DNA from: Marivivens donghaensis
GTDB taxonomy: Bacteria > Pseudomonadota > Alphaproteobacteria > Rhodobacterales > Rhodobacteraceae
NCBI RefSeq assembly: GCF_030410045.1
Contig: NZ_JAUFRA010000005.1
Location: 62,001 to 126,000, forward strand
Length of the DNA stretch: 64,000 nucleotides
Reading direction: 5' to 3'
Positions within the stretch are counted from its first letter, which is position 1, and each line of letters begins with the position of its first letter. Positions 49,947 through 58,576 of the stretch are shown here, piece by piece. The notes under the pieces were generated by a model, which was given only the letters and a program-made list of their open reading frames with translations, was not told where the DNA came from and did not search any database. The position numbers and the translations under genes were made by a program.

Positions 49947-52736
49947 TTAGCGACCCAGTGACCACCAACCGCGGCGTTTGGGTTTATCGTCTTTCGGCTC
50001 TTCGACCTCAGCCGCTGGGGCAACAGGCGCTGGCGCAGGTTCCGCCACCGGAGCAGGTTCAGGCGCTGCCACAGGTTCAGGTGCAGGTGCTGCTACCTCA
50101 ATCGCTGCTTCAACAGGTGCCTCAGGCGTCGCCTCTGCAACAGGTTCAGCGACTACCTCAGCAGGTGCTTCAACAGCCTCAGCCTTTGGAGCGGGTTTCT
50201 TACGAGCCCGCGGTGCGCGTTTCGGCTTCGGTGCTTCCTCTGCCTCTTCCGCAGGTGCAGCCTCTACCGCTTCACCCTCTTCTGCTTTCGCAGCGGGTTT
50301 CTTACGGGTGCGAGTGCGTTTCGGTTTCGGCGCTTCCTCAGCAGGAGCCTCAGCAGCTTCAGCCTCGGTCGTAGTAGCCTCACCTTCAGCAGTCTCTGCA
50401 GCAGCGGCAGGTTTGCGGCGCGTACGCGTCCGTTTCGGTTTCGGTGCCTCTACAGGCGCTTCAGCCTCAACCTCAGCAACAGGTTCCGCAGCCTCGGTAG
50501 CCTCAGCCTCGGGCGCATCGCCCTCTGCATCCGCGTCACCACCTTCGGCCTCGTCACCAGACTCGGACGACTGCTCGCCCTCACCCTGACCAGGCTTCTT
50601 CCGACGACGACGACGGCGGCGGCGTTTCTTCGGCTTATCATCGCCATCACCTTCGCCCTCTGCTGTCTCTGCATCGGAAGCGTCCGCATCTGCTTCATCC
50701 TCGTCGAGGATTTCCGCATCTTCGATATCGTCTTCAAGATCGTCGATCACAACACTCGACGCAGACACAACAGGTGCGGCCTCGGGAACGATGCGTGTTG
50801 CGGTCTTGAACTTCTCAATCGCGAAATCAGGCGAAACCAGCGTGGGGTCACATTCGATGCGAACAGCCATACCGTAGGTGGCTTCAATCGCAGCGATGTG
50901 TTCGCGCTTCTGGTTCATCAGATAGTTTGCAATCGCAATCGGTGCGCGGACCAGAACCTCTTTGGAACGACCACGAACGCCCTCTTCTTCCAACTGACGC
51001 AGGATCGACAGAGCGACGTTGTCATCTGACCGCAGCAGACCTGTGCCGTGGCAATGCGGACAAGGCTGTGTCGTCGCCTCGAGCATACCCGGACGCAGAC
51101 GCTGGCGCGACATTTCCAACAGACCAAAGCCAGAGATGCGGCCCACTTGGATACGGGCGCGGTCGGTTTTCAGCTTGTCTTTGAGACGCTTTTCAACGGC
51201 AGTGTTGTTTTTGCGCTCGTCCATATCGATAAAGTCGATAACGATCAGACCAGCAAGGTCGCGCAGACGCATCTGACGCGCAACTTCATCCGCCGCTTCA
51301 AGGTTGGTTTTCAGCGCGGTCTGTTCGATCGACCCTTCTTTGGTCGCGCGGCCAGAGTTCACGTCGATCGCCACCAGAGCTTCGGTCACGCCGATCACGA
51401 TATAACCACCTGACGGCAACTGAACGGTCGGGTTGAACATACCAGCGAGGTAACCCTCAACCTGATAGCGCGCAAAGAGCGGCAGCTGGTCGTTGTAGGG
51501 TTTCACGTTTTTCGAATGCGACGGCATGATCATTTTCATGAAGTCTTTTGCTGTGCGATAGCCCGCATCACCCGCAACGATCACCTCATCGATCTCTTTG
51601 GAATAGAGGTCGCGGATCGTGCGTTTGATCAGGTCGCCTTCTTCGTAGATCTTGGCCGGCGCTGTCGATTGCAGCGTCAGTTCGCGGATCTGTTCCCACA
51701 GGCGCTGCAGGTATTCATAGTCACGCTTGATCTCAGCCTTCGTGCGCTGAGAGCCCGCAGTGCGAATGATCAGGCCTGCACCGTCTGGCACATCCATCTC
51801 GGTCGCGATTTCTTTGAGCTTTTTGCGGTCGACAGCATTGGTGATCTTGCGGCTGATGCCACCGCCACGCGCCGTGTTCGGCATGAGCACACAGTAACGG
51901 CCAGCGAGCGACAGATAGGTCGTCAGCGCCGCGCCTTTGTTGCCGCGTTCTTCTTTTACGACTTGGATCAACAGGATCTGGCGAACCTTGATCACTTCTT
52001 GAATTTTGTAACGTTTGGGGCGCGGTTTACGAGCCGGACGAACGTCTTCGTGGTCGTCCTCATTCGCTACGGACTCGATGTTGTTATCAGCATCGTCCTC
52101 GTCTTCGTCGTCTGCTTCGTCCTCGGCGGTTTCTTCGGACACCTCTTCATGAGCCTCGTCCTGAGTGTCCTCAGCGACAGCCTCTTCGGCAACAGGAGCC
52201 TCAGCAGCCGTGTCATCCTCGGGCTCTTCGACAGGGGTTTCCGCGACGGTTTCCATCGGGCTCAGGCCCTCTTGGTCATCGTCCTCACCCAGATCGATGG
52301 TCTCCATCCCCTTGGGTTCTGCATCAACGTCCTTTGTCGCGATCAGATCATCCGACTTGGCCGCAGCAGGTTTCGACCGCGACCGACGGCGGCGGTTGAC
52401 CTTCTTGGGCTTATCTTCGTCTTCGTCCTCAGCGGCGAGGCTTTCCGCATATGCGCGCTCTTCGGCGATCAGGGCTTCACGGTCAGCGACCGGGATCTGA
52501 TAATAATCCGGATGGATTTCCGAAAACGCAAGGAAACCATGCCGATTACCACCGTAATCGACAAAAGCCGCCTGAAGCGACGGTTCGACGCGCGTTACTT
52601 TTGCGAGATAAATATTACCAGCAAGCTGGCGTTTTGACTGACTTTCAAAGTCGAATTCCTCAACTTTGTTGCCGTCTACCACCACGACGCGGGTTTCTTC
52701 CGCGTGGGTGGCATCGATGAGCATTTTCTTTGCCAT
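49947..52736 (-). CDS. rne: Ribonuclease E
   Basis: Endoribonuclease and degradosome scaffold. From the ATG at 52736 it is 929 residues. N-terminal catalytic half: S1 domain (GNIYLAKVTRVEPSLQAAFVDYGGNRHGFL) with a long acidic insertion (about residues 105-235), DNase-I-like site with VAIDVNSGRATKEGSIEQTAL, and the zinc-link CPHCHGTG. The C-terminal 280 residues are low complexity: acidic and Ala/Pro-rich segments with an Arg-rich block (KPKKRRRRRRRRKK) and three copies of a PKPKRTRTR-type basic repeat. Preceded by a long leader; autoregulation through it is known in other bacteria. Confidence 0.95.
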   Translation of the reverse strand: MAKKMLIDATHAEETRVVVVDGNKVEEFDFESQSKRQLAGNIYLAKVTRVEPSLQAAFVDYGGNRHGFLAFSEIHPDYYQIPVADREALIAEERAYAESLAAEDEDEDKPKKVNRRRRSRSKPAAAKSDDLIATKDVDAEPKGMETIDLGEDDDQEGLSPMETVAETPVEEPEDDTAAEAPVAEEAVAEDTQDEAHEEVSEETAEDEADDEDEDDADNNIESVANEDDHEDVRPARKPRPKRYKIQEVIKVRQILLIQVVKEERGNKGAALTTYLSLAGRYCVLMPNTARGGGISRKITNAVDRKKLKEIATEMDVPDGAGLIIRTAGSQRTKAEIKRDYEYLQRLWEQIRELTLQSTAPAKIYEEGDLIKRTIRDLYSKEIDEVIVAGDAGYRTAKDFMKMIMPSHSKNVKPYNDQLPLFARYQVEGYLAGMFNPTVQLPSGGYIVIGVTEALVAIDVNSGRATKEGSIEQTALKTNLEAADEVARQMRLRDLAGLIVIDFIDMDERKNNTAVEKRLKDKLKTDRARIQVGRISGFGLLEMSRQRLRPGMLEATTQPCPHCHGTGLLRSDDNVALSILRQLEEEGVRGRSKEVLVRAPIAIANYLMNQKREHIAAIEATYGMAVRIECDPTLVSPDFAIEKFKTATRIVPEAAPVVSASSVVIDDLEDDIEDAEILDEDEADADASDAETAEGEGDGDDKPKKRRRRRRRRKKPGQGEGEQSSESGDEAEGGDADAEGDAPEAEATEAAEPVAEVEAEAPVEAPKPKRTRTRRKPAAAAETAEGEATTTEAEAAEAPAEEAPKPKRTRTRKKPAAKAEEGEAVEAAPAEEAEEAPKPKRAPRARKKPAPKAEAVEAPAEVVAEPVAEATPEAPVEAAIEVAAPAPEPVAAPEPAPVAEPAPAPVAPAAEVEEPKDDKPKRRGWWSLGR
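50195..50452 (-). repeat. Three basic repeats in the RNase E tail
   Basis: Three copies of a unit coding for APKPKRTRTRRKPAA, APKPKRTRTRKKPAA and APKPKRAPRARKKPAP, spaced about 45-55 bases apart by acidic linkers (AEGE and similar). They look like repeated RNA-binding clusters and arose by local duplication with divergence. Boundaries are approximate. Confidence 0.7.
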
Positions 52737-53147
52737 GTTTTCCAATTGCACGACGCAATGCCGCCCTACCCGGGGGCGCGGCGGATATGTAGTCGTGTCT
52801 GTCAGGGGCGAAACGGGCGCGGCAAGCAGAGAGGCCCCTTGGGGCCGTCAATCGTCTGCCTGTGTCCAGCGCGCGTTGCATCGCGGTTCTTCCTCAGCGC
52901 CCTTTTCGGGCGCCCGTTATAAGCCCGGCGCGTCCGATAAACTCGCGCTGCCAGGGCATCCTATCGACCCATTTCGGGGCCAAATACACATCTGTCGGAG
53001 ACCGAGTCTGTGACCCTTATGTCTGAGACAGTGAATCTTTCCGGTGTCGGCCGCGCCATTGCGGACGCCATCACGTAACGACTACATAAGACTGGCTGGG
53101 GATAAAATACAATGGTCAATGTGTTAACCAGCCAAATCAAAGGCCAA
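52737..53147 (-). promoter_or_regulatory. Long rne leader region with hairpins; no gene seen
   Basis: 411 bases without a convincing gene on either strand. Read toward rne it contains strong hairpins: GGCCCC-AA-GGGGCC near 52835 and GGGCGC/GCGCCC near 52900-52916. A weak promoter candidate on the minus strand (TTGTAT-N17-TTATGT at 53112-53084) would give a leader of about 340 bases, close to the long autoregulated rne leader of E. coli. Promoter and autoregulation are inference. Confidence 0.4.
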
Positions 53148-54479
53148 TTACAGGTAATCAGAACGCTGTAAGTTGTATTTTGCCATTTTTTCGTTGAGCG
53201 TACGACGCGGCAGGCACAGTTCATCCATCACCGCCACGATCGACCCTTTGTGGCGGCGCATCGTGTTATCGATCAGCATCCGCTCAAAAGCTTCCACGAA
53301 TTCTTTCAGTGGTTTGCCTTCGGTCGTCATGGTCGGCGGCTGTTCGTCACTATCCGCCATCAACAAGGACGCAATCGTGCCCGACCCGCGGCGTGACTGT
53401 AGAACCGCGCGTTCTGCAACATTCGTCAACTGGCGCACGTTCCCCGGCCAAGGTGCCTGTAACAACTGTGCTGCCTCTTGCGCCGACACTTGCGGCGTGT
53501 CGCAGCCGTATTCATCGGCAAACTGTTCCGTATAGGTCGTAAAGATCGACAGAATGTCCTCACCCCGCGCCCGCAGCGGCGGCACGGTGATGCGCAGCGC
53601 GGCCAGACGGTAAAACAGATCAGAGCGCAACTCGCTTTCGCAGGTTTTATCCTGCTCTTGCAGGTTACAGATCGCGATGATCCGTGTTTCAGCTGGCGTG
53701 CCCTGCTCGTTGATCGCAGTCATCAAACGCGACTGATGCGACGGGCTGAGCGCCTCAATGTCTTCGAGGACCAAGGTCCCGCCACGTGCTTCTTCCATCG
53801 CTGGGATCGGCTCGTCCTCATTCGCAGGACCAAACAGACGGCGGGTCAGGCTGTCCTCGTCAAAGGCGCCACAGGACAGGATCACGAACTTCTTCGACGC
53901 ACGAGCACTCACCGCATGAAGAGCGTGAGCAATCAGCGTTTTACCCGTGCCTGTCTCGCCTTCGATCAACACATGCCCATCGGCTTGCCCAAGATCGAGG
54001 ATATCCTCGCGCAGACGCTCCATCGCGGGCGAGGTGCCGATCAGCTTTTGCATCAGCGATGTTGGGTCCGACAGTTCTTTGCGTAGCATCCGTGCGTCCA
54101 AAGTCACACGCCGCGCATTGGTCGCCTTTTTCGCAAGCTCGGTCATCCGATCAGGATTGAACGGCTTCTCAAGAAAATCATAAGCCCCGATCCGCATCGC
54201 CTCCACCGCCATCGGAACATCGCCGTGGCCCGTGATCATGATTACAGGAAGAGTGCTGTCCAGACCTTTGATTTTGCGCAGAAACTGCATCCCATCCATG
54301 CCAGGCATCTTAATGTCACTGACGACAATACCAGGGTAATCCGAGGTCAGAACCTTTAGCGCATCTTCGGCACAGGCGTAGGTTTCGGTGTCAAATCCCG
54401 ACAAAGCCAACCACTGGCTGATGGATTGGCGCATGTCCTTTTCATCGTCCACAACGGCAATTTTCATGGCTTTTGTCAT
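53148..54479 (-). CDS. dctD: DctD-like NtrC family response regulator lacking GAFTGA
   Basis: 443 residues. Receiver domain at 5-120 with D11/D12, phospho-acceptor D55 and K105. AAA+ domain about 140-370 with Walker A GETGTGKT (174-181). Between LFG (215-217) and GGTLVLEDIE (233-242) the sequence is PANEDEPIPAMEEAR: the GAFTGA loop that contacts sigma-54 is missing and the Walker B region has ED where DE is usual. APWPGNVRQLTNVAERA and a Fis-type helix-turn-helix at the C-terminus are present. Paired with the DctB-like kinase, six bases apart. Target genes are not in the window. Confidence 0.88.
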   Translation of the reverse strand: MTKAMKIAVVDDEKDMRQSISQWLALSGFDTETYACAEDALKVLTSDYPGIVVSDIKMPGMDGMQFLRKIKGLDSTLPVIMITGHGDVPMAVEAMRIGAYDFLEKPFNPDRMTELAKKATNARRVTLDARMLRKELSDPTSLMQKLIGTSPAMERLREDILDLGQADGHVLIEGETGTGKTLIAHALHAVSARASKKFVILSCGAFDEDSLTRRLFGPANEDEPIPAMEEARGGTLVLEDIEALSPSHQSRLMTAINEQGTPAETRIIAICNLQEQDKTCESELRSDLFYRLAALRITVPPLRARGEDILSIFTTYTEQFADEYGCDTPQVSAQEAAQLLQAPWPGNVRQLTNVAERAVLQSRRGSGTIASLLMADSDEQPPTMTTEGKPLKEFVEAFERMLIDNTMRRHKGSIVAVMDELCLPRRTLNEKMAKYNLQRSDYL

Positions 54480-54485
54480 CTGTGT

Positions 54486-56243
54486 TTACTCCGCTGCTTC
54501 AACGTCACTGGCCAAGACCGGCAAGGTCATTTCAAAGACCGCCCCACCTTTTGCGCCATTACGCGCGGTGAGGCGACCCCCGAGGTCAGTCACAATTCCT
54601 GACGAAATCGCGAGGCCGAGCCCCACACCGTCACCCGGCTGTTTCGTCGTGTAAAATGGTTCGAACAAGGCATCGAGGTCTTCGATCCCTGCCCCGTTAT
54701 CTCGCACGATCAATCGCACGGCGTCCGTGACCGTCAGCGTGACCTCAACGGACGGGTCATCGACACCTTTGGTCGCGTCGAGCGCGTTGCGCAAAAGGTT
54801 GATGATCACCTGTTCAAGGCGCAGCCGATCCCCAAAGATCAGCGCGGGATCGGATGGCAAGGTCCGCGTGATCGCGACCTTACGCGTTTTCAACTGCGGT
54901 TCCATCATCGATAGCGCGGTCGACACCGCGTCACGCACATCCACCTCTTCAAAGGCGTCTTTGCCTTTGCGCGCATAGGATTTGAGCTGTTTGGTGATCG
55001 CGCCCATGCGGTCGATCAGATCGTCAATCCGACCAAACGACGAAAGTGCCTCGTCCGCGCGTTTACGCTGCAACAACAATCGTGCGCCCGCGAGGTATGT
55101 TTTCATCGCAGCGAGCGGTTGGTTCAGCTCATGGCTCACCGCAGCGGACATTTCCCCCAAAGCTGCCAATTTCGATGACTGCGCAAGTGATTGCTCCGCC
55201 ACCTCCAGCGTCTTTTCGACCTTCTGACGTTCTGCAATCTCACGCTGAAGGCGCAGGTTCAACGCCCGCAATTCCGCCGATTCCCGTTGGAAGAACACAA
55301 CGCGGTTCGCGGATTTGCGCGAGGACACCCAGAACGCCAAGGCCAAGAGGATCGCAAAGCCCATGATTTCGAGCGCGAGGACCCCGTTCACCTTTTCCCG
55401 CACGGAATCATAGGTGGTGAAACTCACCATCTTCCAGCCTTGGAACGGAACACGGGTTTCGCGGCGCAACACGGCCTCGCCACGCAAATAGGCGTCAATC
55501 GGAACGACGGTCCAATCGCGAGTCGCCTCGAACGCACGATCAATGGCCGATGCAGGCGATTGGCGGGCTAAGGCTTGCTCTTCCACCAATCCACGCCAGC
55601 GCGGTTCAGTAGAGAGGATGATCGTCCCCTCACTATCAGCAACGAACACTGCATCGGAAATGCTCGCCCAACTGCGTTCGAGTTTTTGCAAATCGACGGC
55701 AACAGTCATGACGCCCAAGGTGCCGCTCGGGTCATCCATCTTGCGCGAGTAAACGAACGAAAACCCGCCTGATTCGGTGCGCACCGTGGTAAAAATCGTG
55801 GCGTTCGATCGCAGCGCATTGATGTAATACGGCGCATTGCGGTGGTTTTCGCCCAAACGGTTTCTGTCAGTCGCAGCAACCGTGCGTCCGTCTTTATCCA
55901 ACAGCATCAAAGACGCCGCGCCGATCTCATCGACAAAGGACAACAGACGTTGGGTGGAGAGCGAATATTCCGCTGCCGACAATGCACGCAACAACTCTGG
56001 GTCGCGGGCCAGCAGTTGAGGCACGATAGAGTTACGCTGAAGTTCGGAAATCAGGTTACCGACGTAGAGCGTCATCCGCACTTCGGCCCTGTTACGGGTC
56101 GATTCCGTAAAACGCTCTGTCAGAAAAACATTGGTGACATAGACCACCGCGATCGCAATTGCGACGAAAAAACCGAACGCCAGCCGATTAAGCCAACGAC
56201 GGATTTTTACTCTCTCAGCACGGTTCACGGTCTTTGCACCCAT
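54486..56243 (-). CDS. dctB: DctB-like sensor histidine kinase
   Basis: 585 residues. An N-terminal membrane helix (LAFGFFVAIAIAVVYVTNVF), a large periplasmic double-Cache type sensor domain (about 45-290, with ASLMLLDKDGRTVAATDRN), a second membrane helix (VLALEIMGFAILLALAFWV), a coiled coil, the H-box LAALGEMSAAVSHELNQPLAAMKTYL, and an ATPase domain with DNGAGIEDLDALFEPFYTTKQPGDGVGLGLAIS. The architecture is that of DctB sensing C4-dicarboxylates; transporter genes dctPQM are not adjacent, so ligand is uncertain. Confidence 0.9.
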   Translation of the reverse strand: MGAKTVNRAERVKIRRWLNRLAFGFFVAIAIAVVYVTNVFLTERFTESTRNRAEVRMTLYVGNLISELQRNSIVPQLLARDPELLRALSAAEYSLSTQRLLSFVDEIGAASLMLLDKDGRTVAATDRNRLGENHRNAPYYINALRSNATIFTTVRTESGGFSFVYSRKMDDPSGTLGVMTVAVDLQKLERSWASISDAVFVADSEGTIILSTEPRWRGLVEEQALARQSPASAIDRAFEATRDWTVVPIDAYLRGEAVLRRETRVPFQGWKMVSFTTYDSVREKVNGVLALEIMGFAILLALAFWVSSRKSANRVVFFQRESAELRALNLRLQREIAERQKVEKTLEVAEQSLAQSSKLAALGEMSAAVSHELNQPLAAMKTYLAGARLLLQRKRADEALSSFGRIDDLIDRMGAITKQLKSYARKGKDAFEEVDVRDAVSTALSMMEPQLKTRKVAITRTLPSDPALIFGDRLRLEQVIINLLRNALDATKGVDDPSVEVTLTVTDAVRLIVRDNGAGIEDLDALFEPFYTTKQPGDGVGLGLAISSGIVTDLGGRLTARNGAKGGAVFEMTLPVLASDVEAAE

Positions 56244-56278
56244 GGGGCGATGTTACGCTCGCCCCACGGAAGGCTCAA

Positions 56279-56944
56279 TTAGGCGCTGACCAGCTGGTCC
56301 AGCATAGAGCGGAAAAGCGCCTGTCCATCTGTTCCGCCGTGGTTGGCGTCGATGGCACGTTCAGGGTGCGGCATCATCCCCAGAACACGGCGATTTTCGG
56401 ACAGAACACCAGCGATATTCTCGCGGGCGCCGTTCACGTTCTCTGTGTAGGTGAACGCGATACGGTCCTGATCACGAAGTGCAGCAAAGGTTTCGTCGTC
56501 GCAATAGTAGTTACCATCGTGGTGAGCGACAGGAATGTCGACGATCTGACCCTTAGTGTAGCCCGATGTGAACGCGCTATCGGTGGTCTCAACAGTCAAG
56601 CCGACAGTGCGGCAGACGAATTTGAGACCCGCGTTGCGCATCAGCGCACCCGGCAGCAGACGGGTTTCGGTCAGAACCTGAAAACCGTTGCAAACACCCA
56701 GCGCATATCCACCAGCGTGGACGTGATCGACAAGCCCCTGACACACGGGCGATTGCGCCGCAATCGCGCCGCAGCGCAGGTAGTCACCGAACGAGAAACC
56801 GCCCGGAACAGCAACCAGATCAACCTTGGGCAGGCTGGCATCTTTGTGCCAAACCACCGTTACATCGAAGCCAGACTTTTCCAGCGCGACCGCCATATCA
56901 CGGTCGCAGTTGGAACCCGGGAACTGGAGGACAGCAGCCTTCAT
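56279..56944 (-). CDS. purQ: FGAM synthase glutaminase subunit PurQ
   Basis: Class I glutamine amidotransferase that supplies ammonia to PurL. 221 residues. AAVLQFPGSNCDRDMA, VPGGFSFGDYLR, the nucleophile in LGVCNGFQVLTE, and the His/Glu of MMPHPERAID are present. Coupled to purS by TGATG (56942-56946). The large subunit purL is not in view. Confidence 0.97.
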   Translation of the reverse strand: MKAAVLQFPGSNCDRDMAVALEKSGFDVTVVWHKDASLPKVDLVAVPGGFSFGDYLRCGAIAAQSPVCQGLVDHVHAGGYALGVCNGFQVLTETRLLPGALMRNAGLKFVCRTVGLTVETTDSAFTSGYTKGQIVDIPVAHHDGNYYCDDETFAALRDQDRIAFTYTENVNGARENIAGVLSENRRVLGMMPHPERAIDANHGGTDGQALFRSMLDQLVSA

Positions 56945-57174
56945 CAGGACAGCTCCACAGTGTAGCTTTCGATAACGGTATTCGCGAGGAGCTTTTCACA
57001 CATCTCTTTGACGGTGGCCTCAGTGGTCCCATCAGCAAGATCGAGCTCGATCACTTTACCTTGGCGGACACCTTCGACGCCGGCAAAACCAAGCGCACCC
57101 AGAGCGTGGCGCACAGCCTCACCTTGGGGGTCCAGAACGCCATTTTTCAGCATGACATGCACACGAGCTTTCAT
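56944..57174 (-). CDS. purS: FGAM synthase subunit PurS
   Basis: 76-residue structural subunit bridging PurQ and PurL. Typical sequence KARVHVMLKNGVLDPQGEAVRHALGALGF with EGVRQGKVIELDL and the C-terminal MCEKLLANTVIESYTVEL. Fifteen bases after purC and overlapping purQ by one base. Confidence 0.96.
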   Translation of the reverse strand: MKARVHVMLKNGVLDPQGEAVRHALGALGFAGVEGVRQGKVIELDLADGTTEATVKEMCEKLLANTVIESYTVELS

Positions 57175-57189
57175 CGGGCGATATCCTTC

Positions 57190-57951
57190 TTAGTTAATCA
57201 TCGTTGGCTTGGTCGTGTGGGTGACGTTCGTGGGCAGAACCCCCAAACGACGTGCCACTTCGGTGTAGGCATCGGTCAGGTTGCCCAGATCGCGACGGAA
57301 TACGTCTTTGTCGAGCTTCGCACCTGTTTCAACATCCCACAGACGGCAGCTGTCAGGGCTGATTTCATCAGCAACCACCAAACGTGGGTATTCATTTTCC
57401 CATACCCGACCGAATTCGATTTTGAAGTCGATCAGACGGATACCAACGCCGTGCATTACGCCTGCAAGGAAATCGTTGACGCGCAGAGCGGTCGAAACGA
57501 TTTCATCCAGCTCTTGCTGGGTCGCCCAGCCAAACGCTGCGATGTATTCTTCGGGAACCAGCGGATCGCCAAGAGCGTCGTCTTTATAAGAGAACTCAAC
57601 AATCGGACGCGGCAGTTGGGTGCCCTCTTCGAGGCCCAGACGCTTTGCCATGGAACCAGCCGCAAAGTTACGCACAATCACCTCGAGCGGTACAATCTCT
57701 GCCTGACGGCACAGTTGTTCGCGCATATTGAGGCGTTTGATAAAGTGCGTAGGAATCCCTACAGCTTGAAGGCCGGTCATGAAAAACTCGGACAGGCGGT
57801 TGTTCAAAACGCCCTTACCGTCGATGACAGCCTTTTTCTCTGCGTTGAATGCAGTGGCATCGTCCTTAAAATACTGAACAATCGTGCCCGGTTCTGGGCC
57901 TTCATACAGAATCTTAGCTTTGCCTTCGTAGATCTTTTTGCGCCGCGCCAT
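57190..57951 (-). CDS. purC: SAICAR synthetase PurC
   Basis: Joins aspartate to CAIR in purine synthesis. 253 residues. KIYEGKAKILYEGPEPGTIVQYFKDDATAFN, VIVRNFAAGSMAKRLGLEEG, LVPEEYIAAFGWA and IRLIDFKIEFGRVW, LVVADEISPDSCRLWD. First gene of purC-purS-purQ, divergent from the zeta subunit gene across a 195-base gap that shows no structured RNA I can recognise. Confidence 0.97.
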   Translation of the reverse strand: MARRKKIYEGKAKILYEGPEPGTIVQYFKDDATAFNAEKKAVIDGKGVLNNRLSEFFMTGLQAVGIPTHFIKRLNMREQLCRQAEIVPLEVIVRNFAAGSMAKRLGLEEGTQLPRPIVEFSYKDDALGDPLVPEEYIAAFGWATQQELDEIVSTALRVNDFLAGVMHGVGIRLIDFKIEFGRVWENEYPRLVVADEISPDSCRLWDVETGAKLDKDVFRRDLGNLTDAYTEVARRLGVLPTNVTHTTKPTMIN

Positions 57952-58146
57952 GCACGTCCCCTCGTCTGGCTGCGCTTTCCGCAGCGTGAGTCATGGGCTG
58001 CGTATAGGGCAAGCCCCCCGAAGCTGCAAGAATTGCAAGCGCAAACCGCTATGCGAATTTGCGATAGCTCAATACGGGGAAATCTTGTCCTGACTAAGGT
58101 GGACCACCACATAGAATGAAGAGCACCGTATCAAAGGAAGGTTTCC

Positions 58147-58461
58147 ATGAGCACTTTTAACGATCGCGAGAAGGCCTTTGAAGATAAGTTCGCCCATGAC
58201 GCAGAGATGCAGTTCAAGGCTGAAGCCCGACGAAACAAGCTTTTGGGGCTTTGGGCGGCAGAGCTTTTGGGGAAATCAGGCGACGAAGCAGCCGCATATG
58301 CTGCGGAGGTCGTCAAAGCCGATCTTCAGGAAACTGGCGACGAAGACGTCTATCGCAAAGTCGCGACCGATCTGGGTGACCTCGCAGACGAGGCCACCAT
58401 TCGCGCCAAAATGAGCGACCTCCGCGCTGTCGCCAAAGATCAACTGATGACTGAAGTCTGA
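58147..58461 (+). CDS. F1F0-ATPase inhibitor zeta subunit (DUF1476)
   Basis: 104 residues. Alphaproteobacterial inhibitor of ATP synthase, blocking ATP hydrolysis by inserting its N-terminal helix into F1. The family start FNDREKAFEDKFAHDAEMQFKAEARRNKLLGLWAAE is clear, with VVKADLQETGDEDVYRK in the C-terminal helices. AAAGGAAGG precedes the ATG. Single gene with its own terminator. Confidence 0.95.
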   Translation: MSTFNDREKAFEDKFAHDAEMQFKAEARRNKLLGLWAAELLGKSGDEAAAYAAEVVKADLQETGDEDVYRKVATDLGDLADEATIRAKMSDLRAVAKDQLMTEV

Positions 58462-58468
58462 CACAAAA

Positions 58469-58495
58469 ACGGGCGCGAAAATCAACCGCGCCCGT
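58469..58495 (+). terminator. Terminator of the zeta subunit gene
   Basis: ACGGGCGCG, a 9-base loop, and CGCGCCCGT, followed by CCTTTG; 9 base pairs, 7 bases past the stop. The T-tract is short. Confidence 0.75.
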
Positions 58496-58576
58496 CCTTT
58501 GCATACAATTCAGGTTTGAAAACCCTGCCATGTCATGCCATGCGGGGACAAACGACTCTGACGAATGGTTCGCGAT

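Noticed and set aside
50100..50600. Frameshift or assembly error in the low-complexity end of rne
   Set aside because: The repeated GCC/GAG-rich DNA looks suspicious, but the main frame stays open, keeps a consistent acidic/basic block pattern and ends in a normal stop followed by a terminator.
52961..53224. 87-codon minus-strand frame across the dctD end and rne leader
   Set aside because: It overlaps dctD in another frame, lacks a ribosome binding site and has a composition unlike real proteins here.
58462..58576. Possible SAM or B12 riboswitch before the homocysteine methyltransferase gene
   Set aside because: The region holds the terminator of the previous gene and only a short CAGG/CCTG stem; the conserved cores of SAM-II, SAM/SAH or cobalamin riboswitches are not visible.
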